NCBI GenBank assembly: GCA_023132995.1
Contig: JAGLXI010000275.1
Span: forward strand, 1 to 15,474
DNA length: 15,474 nucleotides
Direction of reading: 5' to 3'
Source: Candidatus Zixiibacteriota bacterium
GTDB taxonomy: Bacteria; Zixibacteria; MSB-5A5; GN15; FEB-12
Part shown: piece by piece, positions 1 to 6,112 of the stretch
Numbering within the stretch: position 1 is the first letter of the stretch
How the letters are laid out: each line of letters begins with the position of its first letter
Made by a program: the position numbers and the translations under genes
Notes under the pieces: generated by a model
The model's database searches: none
Seen by the model: only the letters and a program-made list of their open reading frames with translations
What the model was told of the DNA's origin: nothing

Positions 1-48
1 ATTCCGGGTCAGGCCCGGAATGACAGAGGGGGGGGATGACAGAGGGGG
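1..48. repeat. REP-like palindrome followed by a short tandem repeat
   Basis: Bases 1-8 (ATTCCGGG) and 14-21 (CCCGGAAT) form a perfect 8-bp inverted repeat with a 5-base loop. The 13-base unit ATGACAGAGGGGG follows at 20-32 and again at 36-48, a period of 16. The core ATGACAG recurs at 73-79, where it joins the next inverted repeat. A GGAATGACA or GGAAATGACA tail after a palindromic unit is a common look for dispersed REP-type repeats. That the element is dispersed in this genome is inference, because only one locus is visible. The left edge may extend beyond the window. No open reading frame here looks genuine. Confidence 0.6.
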
Positions 49-78
49 TGAGCGGTGGCGCGCGAAGCGGAAATGACA

Positions 79-165
79 GGCTTGCCTGCGGTCGCCCCAC
101 GGGGATCAAGGCCAGAACTCATCCCCACCATGAATGGTGGGCCACCCAGCGGTCGCAGGCAAGCC
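79..165. repeat. Long inverted repeat enclosing a second hairpin, upstream of dnaX
   Basis: GGCTTGCCTGCG at 79-90 is matched by its exact complement CGCAGGCAAGCC at 154-165. The stem can continue inward through two G-T wobbles to three more pairs (93-95 with 149-151). The enclosed segment holds a second perfect hairpin, CCCACCAT at 124-131 with ATGGTGGG at 134-141. The whole can fold as a two-tier stem ending 47 bases before the dnaX start codon. It has no T-run, so it does not look like an ordinary intrinsic terminator. It could be a dispersed structured repeat, a small non-autonomous element or an RNA structure. The DNA does not show which, nor which strand matters. Confidence 0.6.
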
Positions 166-212
166 AAATTTATGATACCCCGGTCAACTGAAATACAGTA
201 TATTGACTCCCG

Positions 213-1898
213 ATGAGCTATCTCGTTCTCGCACGCAAATACCGGCCGCAGCGATTTGAAGATATTGTCGCTCAGGAGCATGTTACCCGCACGCTGCAGA
301 ACGCCGTGAAAAACGACAGGATCGCGTCGGGATACCTCTTCTGCGGTCCGCGCGGCACGGGCAAAACGACTACCGCCCGGGTCCTGGCCAAGGCGCTCAA
401 CTGCATCAATGGCCCTACCCCTGATCCCTGCGGCGAATGTTCGGCCTGCAAGGAGATAGCAGCCGGGGCGTCGCTGGACGTTCTGGAGATCGACGCCGCC
501 TCCAACACCGGCGTGGACGACATCCGCACCCTTCGGGAAAATGTCCGCTACCTGCCGACATCGGGCAAGAAGCGCATTTATATAATCGACGAGGTGCACC
601 GTCTCTCGGGAGCGGCTTTTGACGCTCTTCTCAAGACGCTCGAAGAGCCGCCGTCACACGTTGTCTTCATGTTTGCCACCACGGAGCCTTTGAAGGTGCC
701 GGAGACCATCCTGTCACGTACACAGCGGTTCGATTTCAAGCGGGTACCGACCGCTGCGCTGGTGTCCCACTTGGCATCTATTGCCGGACGGGAAAGCCTT
801 GATGTCGAGGAGCCGGTGCTCAATCTCCTGGCGCGAAAAGCGGATGGTTCCGTTCGCGACAGCCTTTCCCTGCTGGACCAGGTGGCCGCCTTTGCCGGAC
901 AGAAGATTACCGAAGCGGAAGTGGTGGCGGCGTTGGGCCTGGTGGCTCGCGAGGCACTGTTTGAGTTCACAGGCGGTATCGCCACGCACGACAGCAAGGC
1001 GGTGTTGAAACTCGTCAAGGAGGTAGTCGACGCCGGTGTGGATATCGCTGATTTTGTGGCGGAGTTGCTGGAACACCTGCGCATCCTTCTGGTTTTGGCC
1101 ACCGATAAAGCCGCCGGCGACCTGCTCGATATCACTCCCGAGGATCTGGCTGAGTACACGCGGCAGGCGGAGGATTTCTCGGTCGGTGATCTGCTTCGAT
1201 TGATGCAAATCGGCGCCGGGATCAACAGCGATTTGAGAAGTGGCCTCGACGAACGGCTGGTTCTTGAGGTCGCCGCCGTGAAAATGGCCGAGATGGAAGC
1301 TACCGTTCGCTTCGAGGACGTTCTCGAACGCCTAAGGCAAATCCAGCCGGGCGAGGCGGGCGCTGCGGCCAATCTTTTCGGCCAGGTCGAAAAAAAAAAT
1401 CATAATCCCGCCCGAGCTACGGTAGGTGTGGAATCTGCCGTGAGAAATGATACTTCCCAGCATGAGCCTTCGCGCAGCCTGACGTTTTCCTCTCGAGCGG
1501 TGAACGCAGCCACTGTCCGCGCAGGCTGGCCCCGATTTCTGAACCTGCTGAAACAGAAAAGCGCCATGCTGTCTTCGAACCTCGCCATGGCCGAAATACG
1601 AAACGTGGAAAAGAACCGAATATCGGCTGTCTTTGGAGCTTCCGGTACGATAGCAAGGCAGGTGGTCGAAAAACCGGCCTCCCTGGAGATGATAACGGGA
1701 TGTCTCAGAGAGCATTTCGGAGCAAATCTTGGTATAAGGTTCGATATCGATCCACACAAGGAGACCGAAGCTTCCGAGCCGGGCGCCCGGTCGGCCGCAA
1801 GGGTGGATGTGTCAAAGATAGCCGAGGACTCGCCCCGTATAAGGATGCTCCTGGAAAAGGTCAACGGCGAGATCATTGGAGTCAAAAAAAAGAAGTGA
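213..1898 (+). CDS. dnaX: DNA polymerase III subunit gamma/tau
   Basis: This is the ATPase of the replicative clamp loader. It opens the sliding clamp onto primed DNA, and its full-length tau form ties the loader to polymerase and helicase. The 561-residue product has Walker A GPRGTGKT at 45-52, the four zinc-binding cysteines C64, C73, C76 and C79, Walker B DEVH at 126-129, a sensor-1 segment FATTE at 154-158 and the arginine-finger motif at 168-170. That motif reads SRT instead of the usual SRC. The C-terminal third (about 430-545) is the variable tau-specific region. The start ATG has no clear Shine-Dalgarno; TATATT at 199-204 is only a possible -10. ybaB follows after 32 bases and recR after that, the conserved dnaX-ybaB-recR order. 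An internal A10 run (1390-1399) probably yields a shorter gamma product; see the separate entry. The gene ends in an A8 run coding for lysines. Confidence 0.97.
   Translation: MSYLVLARKYRPQRFEDIVAQEHVTRTLQNAVKNDRIASGYLFCGPRGTGKTTTARVLAKALNCINGPTPDPCGECSACKEIAAGASLDVLEIDAASNTGVDDIRTLRENVRYLPTSGKKRIYIIDEVHRLSGAAFDALLKTLEEPPSHVVFMFATTEPLKVPETILSRTQRFDFKRVPTAALVSHLASIAGRESLDVEEPVLNLLARKADGSVRDSLSLLDQVAAFAGQKITEAEVVAALGLVAREALFEFTGGIATHDSKAVLKLVKEVVDAGVDIADFVAELLEHLRILLVLATDKAAGDLLDITPEDLAEYTRQAEDFSVGDLLRLMQIGAGINSDLRSGLDERLVLEVAAVKMAEMEATVRFEDVLERLRQIQPGEAGAAANLFGQVEKKNHNPARATVGVESAVRNDTSQHEPSRSLTFSSRAVNAATVRAGWPRFLNLLKQKSAMLSSNLAMAEIRNVEKNRISAVFGASGTIARQVVEKPASLEMITGCLREHFGANLGIRFDIDPHKETEASEPGARSAARVDVSKIAEDSPRIRMLLEKVNGEIIGVKKKK
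1390..1399 (+). promoter_or_regulatory. A10 slippage site in dnaX, probable source of gamma subunit
   Basis: Ten consecutive A bases span codons 393-396 of dnaX (read GAA AAA AAA AAT). A shift to -1, by transcript slippage adding one A or by ribosomal slippage on A AAA AAA, gives AAA TCA TAA. The product would then end at 1405 after about 397 residues. Losing one A instead gives a stop at 1423-1425 after about 403 residues. Either product keeps the ATPase and collar regions and drops the tau-specific tail. Escherichia coli makes gamma by -1 ribosomal frameshifting and Thermus thermophilus by transcriptional slippage on an A-run. No clear downstream stem or upstream Shine-Dalgarno stimulator was seen, which favours the transcriptional route. 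Production of gamma here is inference. Confidence 0.7.
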
Positions 1899-1930
1899 CG
1901 ATGACTTTCAAATACAGGTAGGAGACGGCA

Positions 1931-2257
1931 ATGGGTAAGGGCGGAATCGGAAACATGATGAAACAGGTTCAGCAAATGCAGGCCAAGATGGACAAGATAC
2001 AGGCTGAACTTGAGAAGACGGAAGTTGAAGGCTCTTCCGGAGGCGGCATGATCAAGGTGGTCGCCAACGGTAAGCAGGAGATACTCTCGGTTACAATCGA
2101 CCCGGAAGTCGTCGACAAGGACGAGATCGAAATGCTGCAGGATCTGATTGTCGCTGCCATCAGCCAGGCCAGGCAGAAAGCTCAGGAACTCCAGACGGAT
2201 AAGATGGGCGAGTTGACCGGCGGTTTGAATATCCCGGGACTGAACCTCCCCTTTTGA
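1931..2257 (+). CDS. ybaB: YbaB/EbfC family nucleoid-associated protein
   Basis: This is a small dimeric DNA-binding protein that coats the nucleoid; its exact role is unsettled in most species. The 108-residue product has the family's usual length and form. It has a glycine- and methionine-rich start (MGKGGIGNMMKQ), a long N-terminal helix rich in Q, M, K and E (about 8-35), a glycine-rich turn (SSGGG) and the strand segment VVANGKQEILSVTIDPEV. A C-terminal helix with the DLIVAAISQARQKAQE pattern follows. GGAG eight bases before the ATG serves as ribosome binding site. It lies between dnaX and recR, its conserved position in bacteria, and is presumably co-transcribed with both. Confidence 0.95.
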   Translation: MGKGGIGNMMKQVQQMQAKMDKIQAELEKTEVEGSSGGGMIKVVANGKQEILSVTIDPEVVDKDEIEMLQDLIVAAISQARQKAQELQTDKMGELTGGLNIPGLNLPF

Positions 2258-2269
2258 GGGCAACTGCGT

Positions 2270-2866
2270 ATGTTTAAGTCGGCGGGATCGGTCGAGCGAC
2301 TGGCCAACAGGCTGGCCCGTATGCCGGGTGTGGGGCGGAAGTCCGCCGCCAGATTGGCATTCCACATTCTCAAACTGTCCAAGGAAGAGGCCTACGAGCT
2401 GGCGGATATCATCAGGGAAGTAAAGGAGAAGGTCGGCCTCTGCTCACAGTGCTTTAATATCTCCGAAACGGACCCATGCCATACCTGCCGCGACCCCAAC
2501 CGGAGCAGAAACATTATCTGCGTGGTCGAAGAGACCTCCGACGCAGCAGCGCTCGACAAGGTGGAAGGATACAGCGGGCTTTTCCATATCCTGGGCGGTC
2601 GCCTTTCCCCCCTGGACGGGATCGGGCCGGATGATCTCAGGATCAGAGAGTTGCTGACGCGGATCAGAGAAGGGGTGGAAGAAGTCATTATCGCCACCAA
2701 TCCAAATGTGGAAGGTGAAGCCACGGCAATCTATCTTGCCGGGCTACTCAAGCCTTTAGGTGTCAAAGTTACCCGCATTGCACGCGGATTGCCGGTAGGC
2801 TCCGATCTCGAATTCGCCGACTCAGCCACACTCAGCCGGGCGCTTCAAGGACGACAGGAGTTCTGA
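2270..2866 (+). CDS. recR: Recombination mediator protein RecR
   Basis: RecR acts with RecO (and RecF) to load RecA onto SSB-coated single-stranded DNA during gap repair. The 198-residue product is full length. It has an N-terminal helix-hairpin-helix (RMPGVGRKSAARLA, about 17-30), a four-cysteine zinc finger (C58, C61, C70, C73) and a Toprim domain from about 81 to 175 with the acidic motif VVEETSD. The C-terminal signature includes TNPNVEGEATA, then ARGLPVGSDLEFAD, where the ATP-binding-like segment and final helix lie. It starts 12 bases after ybaB; GAGGG about nine bases before the ATG is a plausible ribosome binding site. No key residue appears to be missing. Confidence 0.97.
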   Translation: MFKSAGSVERLANRLARMPGVGRKSAARLAFHILKLSKEEAYELADIIREVKEKVGLCSQCFNISETDPCHTCRDPNRSRNIICVVEETSDAAALDKVEGYSGLFHILGGRLSPLDGIGPDDLRIRELLTRIREGVEEVIIATNPNVEGEATAIYLAGLLKPLGVKVTRIARGLPVGSDLEFADSATLSRALQGRQEF

Positions 2867-2877
2867 GAAAAATTCTG

Positions 2878-5013
2878 ATGCTAAGCGACAGCCAAATCAA
2901 AAAGGCGCTGTACCTTCATGTCGGCGTGATAGTGGCCTTTGTCGTGGGGCGGCTCTGGGGAGGAGACCTTTTCCACAACAGCTGGTCGTTTATTCACTGG
3001 CAGCACCAGCCGGTCTGGTACAGCATCCTGTGGTTGGGTTTGTTGGTAGCGCTGACGCCGGTGCTGGCCATGTATCTGGACAGGATAGCGCGCCTGCTTA
3101 CTACAAGACTGGCCATAGTCATCGCGGCGGCCGTTCTGCTTCTCCTGCTGATTCTGTTTCAGTTCGACTCGATAGTCTATGGTGGCGGCAACCTTCGCGT
3201 GGCGCAGATTTCTCAGGCTCCGAAGATAATCCTCCGCTGGTTCGAATATGGCATCGTGATGCTGGTCTCATGGGTGTACTATGCCTTCAGCTTCTTTGAC
3301 TGGCATGACGTGGCGGCAACCTCAGGCAACATCGCCGGAACCTATGCCTGGAAAACGTTCGCGTTTATTTGCTCGCTGGCTTCGCTCGTCGGTTCCATCA
3401 AACTGGCCCGGGAATTGACCGGGGACTCGGCGCGCCGCTTTCTCATGTTCGTAATCCTGTTCTTCGGTCCCCAGTCTCTGCTCTATTTCGGTTTCGTGGG
3501 TGTTGAGCCGGTCGTAGTTGCAATCACGATCTGGTTTTCGCTCCTGGTCGTAAGGTTGAATCGCGAGTTCAGCACCAATCGCCTGTTAGCGCTCTGGCTC
3601 GTGGTCATGGCGGGGGGCTTCTTGCACTTCTGGCTGTTCTATCTCATCCCGGCGACCGTGTTCGTGGCGCTGCGGCAGACTTTCAGGCAAGGTTACAAAC
3701 GTGCACACCTGCCCCTTGCCGCCGGGCTTCTCACGTATGTCGTATTGCTCGTTCTTGTGTATCTCCGGGGACTTCACGATCTCGAGTTTTCAGGACACCT
3801 GCTCTTCCTGTCCGGCAAGAGCCCGTTTGGTGACTATGCTCTGTTCTCAGCGCGCCACATAGGGGACATCCTGCAAGTGTTTTTCTTAGCCTTTCCAGCG
3901 CTGGTGGTCGTCAAGTATCTCTTCTTTGGAAAGCTAAGAACACTGCCCACCGACGACAATATCGTAACGGCCGGCCTCATGGTTCTGGCGGGGAACACGG
4001 TCCTGGTCATTCTGAATCCCGTTCACGGCATTATTCTGGATCTACCGCGGTTGGTGGCGTATCTCACACCCCTTGCATTCCTCCTGGCGCTACTTACAAG
4101 AGATGTAAAAACCGACAATCCGAATGGCCGGCGCCTGTTGGCCTTCCTCGCGGCTACGTCGCTACTTGTGCCGTTGAGCTACCTGCCTGTGTACCTGAAG
4201 ATCAATCACGCCGACACCTACGCCGCCGAGTATTTCGACAAGCACGAGTTCTATTACCGGGACGGCTGTCTTGCCTTCCGGGACGCATACTTCTACAAAC
4301 ACGTTGCCAGCGGCCGGGATGACGAGCTGCCTCTTGATCTGGAGCAAATCAAGTACGGCGATTTCGACAGCGCCGACCCGACCAAGAGCGATCTTGAGAA
4401 AGCCAACGCCTGGGAATGGAAGCTGCCGACCAAGGCGCCCGACTATCTGAATTTCCGCGGGGCCGACGATCTGATTTCGGCCGGCCGTCTCCAGGAGGCG
4501 CTGGAATTGCTCAATCATATGAAAGCCCAGAATCCGTACCGGTCGGATGTGCGGACTCTCCTTTCCAGCCTGCTGATACGCATGGAACGCTTTGATATGG
4601 CCAGGATCGCGATTGACTCCGCGTTGATGCTTGATCCGTACCGCAAAGAGAACTTGAGAAATGACTACATCTGCTACCGCGACACAAGAGACTACTACAG
4701 AGCCATCAAAGCGGCCAACCGTGCCGCCGAGTACTTTCCGGGAGACGACCTGATTACCTCCGATATCATGATAATCCACCATCGCAGCGGCAATCGCCAG
4801 GCAGCCGAATCAATGGCCCGCTCTCTTTTGGAAGCAGACTCCAGCCTGCCGTATCCGTACTTGATCTTAGGATTTACCGCGGAAGCTCGCGGAAGTGACG
4901 AGTTGGCTATCATGCGCTACGAGAAGTTCGTCTCGCTGGCTCCGGAATATGCCGAAACCCCGCAGATCAGAAAGCGGTTGAACGACTTGGTGCTCAAGCG
5001 TATGGAGAAGTAG
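2878..5013 (+). CDS. Polytopic membrane protein with C-terminal TPR repeats, function unknown
   Basis: I do not recognise this 711-residue protein beyond its architecture. The first 440 residues contain about twelve hydrophobic segments (roughly 10-27, 46-67, 78-96, 125-142, 157-176, 186-226 as two, 236-266, 281-297, 327-350, 358-378, 385-407, 419-440). A soluble region follows (441-520, rich in Y, D and K). Residues about 522-696 look like four to five tetratricopeptide repeats, for example SAGRLQEALELLNHMKAQNP. A multi-pass half with a TPR tail is seen in GT-C-type glycosyltransferases and envelope assembly factors. No convincing catalytic DD or DE pair is visible in the first loop, so I assign no activity. 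The start lies 11 bases after the recR stop with only a weak GAGAAA upstream. That spacing suggests read-through from the recR operon, although the gene is not part of the usual cluster. Confidence 0.85.
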   Translation: MLSDSQIKKALYLHVGVIVAFVVGRLWGGDLFHNSWSFIHWQHQPVWYSILWLGLLVALTPVLAMYLDRIARLLTTRLAIVIAAAVLLLLLILFQFDSIVYGGGNLRVAQISQAPKIILRWFEYGIVMLVSWVYYAFSFFDWHDVAATSGNIAGTYAWKTFAFICSLASLVGSIKLARELTGDSARRFLMFVILFFGPQSLLYFGFVGVEPVVVAITIWFSLLVVRLNREFSTNRLLALWLVVMAGGFLHFWLFYLIPATVFVALRQTFRQGYKRAHLPLAAGLLTYVVLLVLVYLRGLHDLEFSGHLLFLSGKSPFGDYALFSARHIGDILQVFFLAFPALVVVKYLFFGKLRTLPTDDNIVTAGLMVLAGNTVLVILNPVHGIILDLPRLVAYLTPLAFLLALLTRDVKTDNPNGRRLLAFLAATSLLVPLSYLPVYLKINHADTYAAEYFDKHEFYYRDGCLAFRDAYFYKHVASGRDDELPLDLEQIKYGDFDSADPTKSDLEKANAWEWKLPTKAPDYLNFRGADDLISAGRLQEALELLNHMKAQNPYRSDVRTLLSSLLIRMERFDMARIAIDSALMLDPYRKENLRNDYICYRDTRDYYRAIKAANRAAEYFPGDDLITSDIMIIHHRSGNRQAAESMARSLLEADSSLPYPYLILGFTAEARGSDELAIMRYEKFVSLAPEYAETPQIRKRLNDLVLKRMEK

Positions 5014-5040
5014 TGACGCGTCGATCGCGTCCGTGACTAC
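5010..5040. terminator. GC-rich dyad between convergent genes, possible bidirectional terminator
   Basis: GACGCG (5015-5020) and CGCGTC (5026-5031) pair around a 5-base loop. Outside them GTAGT (5010-5014) pairs with ACTAC (5036-5040), leaving a 4-base bulge at 5032-5035. The outer arms include the stop codons of both converging genes. There is no T-run on either side, so intrinsic termination is doubtful; it may only block or pause transcription. Confidence 0.35.
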
Positions 5041-6092
5041 TCTGTGCCCGGCCCCACTTCGGACAACCTGGCGTCATCCGACTCCGGCTCGTGGAGTTTG
5101 TCAAGCTGACCGGTCATCCCGACCACTACCTCCCTGGCCCTGCTGACACTGGACGACAGCGAACGCAGAGAGCCCTCGATCCTGTCGTGTTGTCGAGTCA
5201 GGTTCACCAAGGCCTCGGACAAGGCATTCAGCCCCCCTGCCAGCCGCTGGCTGTCGGCAGCTAACCCTGCCTGGACATAGGCCGCTGAAAGCGACGACAG
5301 AAAGGCGTACAGGTGCCCGGGCGAACTGGGGATAACGCGCTTAGACAGGGCATACTCCAGCCCGTCGGTAACATTCTCCGATACGAACCGATAGTAAACA
5401 GCCTCGGAAGGAATGTACATCAGGGCGATCTCGGTCGTGTTCTCGCCCGGTTTCAGGTATTTGGCATGGATCGTGTCGACGTGCTTGCGAAGCACCTGCA
5501 CGAACTCCTTGTGAGCGTTCTTTGCTTGGGGAGTCTCATGCAGACGCTGGAAAGTCTGAAGAGGAAATTTGGAGTCTATCGGTAGCAGTCGGCCAGCCAG
5601 CTTGACAACGGCATCGACCCGCTGGCCGTTGGCAAACCGGTACTGGGTCTCGAACAGACTTCTGGGCAGGATCTGCCCGAGCAGGTTTTCCAGCAGGAGT
5701 TCCCCCAACTCTCCCCGAAGCTGCGGCGGCTTCAAGAGATCCGACAGCGATTGGATATTGTTGCCGACTACCTCGATATTCCTGGCCTGCTGGGCCAACT
5801 GACCCAGCTTGTTCTCGATCTCGGCAAAGGAGCCCAGCCGTCGGTCCAGAGCGGCGGTGCCTTCGGCCAGCCGGTCGTTCAGCAGGCGGCCCACTGAATC
5901 GAGCGATCCGCGCATGGCTACCAGGCCCTGCATCTGGTTTTCGAGCAGTTCCGACCTCAGCGCCTGGAGCGATGTCTCTATCTCCGGCAGGCGGTCAGTC
6001 GCCTTCCGGCGACGGAAGATGACGGCCAGCCAGACAAGGGTCAGCAGGATTGCGCCGAGAACGATTATCTGTGCGGTGTCAGTCCAGTCCAT
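5037..6092 (-). CDS. rmuC: RmuC family protein (DNA recombination / inversion-limiting)
   Basis: RmuC proteins are inferred nucleases of the PD-(D/E)XK superfamily, first noted for limiting short inverted-repeat-mediated rearrangements; their biochemistry is little known. From the ATG at 6092 the product has 351 residues. It has an N-terminal membrane helix (IIVLGAILLTLVWLAVIF), a coiled-coil region (about 30-115) and the conserved RmuC core. The core includes RGELGELLLENLLGQ, then a nuclease-like pair D160 and D173-S-K175 in VDAVVKLAG...LPIDSKFP, and IPSEAVYYRF. An in-frame GTG at 6104 would add four residues. Neither start has a strong ribosome binding site; AAGGGG three bases before the ATG favours it slightly. 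It lies directly downstream of the degenerate peptidase-like gene and is probably co-transcribed. It converges with the TPR membrane gene. Confidence 0.92.
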   Translation of the reverse strand: MDWTDTAQIIVLGAILLTLVWLAVIFRRRKATDRLPEIETSLQALRSELLENQMQGLVAMRGSLDSVGRLLNDRLAEGTAALDRRLGSFAEIENKLGQLAQQARNIEVVGNNIQSLSDLLKPPQLRGELGELLLENLLGQILPRSLFETQYRFANGQRVDAVVKLAGRLLPIDSKFPLQTFQRLHETPQAKNAHKEFVQVLRKHVDTIHAKYLKPGENTTEIALMYIPSEAVYYRFVSENVTDGLEYALSKRVIPSSPGHLYAFLSSLSAAYVQAGLAADSQRLAGGLNALSEALVNLTRQHDRIEGSLRSLSSSVSRAREVVVGMTGQLDKLHEPESDDARLSEVGPGTE

Positions 6093-6112
6093 TGGCCCCT
6101 TCACCCGACCGG

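Noticed and set aside
22..23. Cysteine pair in the signal region of the peptidase-like protein (residues 22-23, near 7634-7639) as a lipoprotein anchor
   Set aside because: The coordinates given are residue numbers. The preceding residues (AFL and FLC) do not fit a lipobox, and a standard cleavage site follows at ATA-EN.
20..80. Repeats upstream of dnaX as a CRISPR array
   Set aside because: The units are 7-13 bases with 3- to 24-base gaps and no uniform spacers, so this is not a CRISPR layout.
578..1372. Minus-strand open frame of 264 codons within dnaX
   Set aside because: Composition is serine/arginine-rich in the manner of an antisense reading of a GC-rich gene; no motif is seen.
1884..1891. 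A8 run at the 3' end of dnaX as a second programmed slippage site
   Set aside because: A slip here changes only the last few residues (adding one A extends the frame to a stop at 1919-1921), so there is no strong functional argument; a lysine-rich tail explains it.
1400..2365. Minus-strand open frame of 321 codons across dnaX, ybaB and recR
   Set aside because: It crosses three well-supported genes on the other strand and has no plausible start site or domain.
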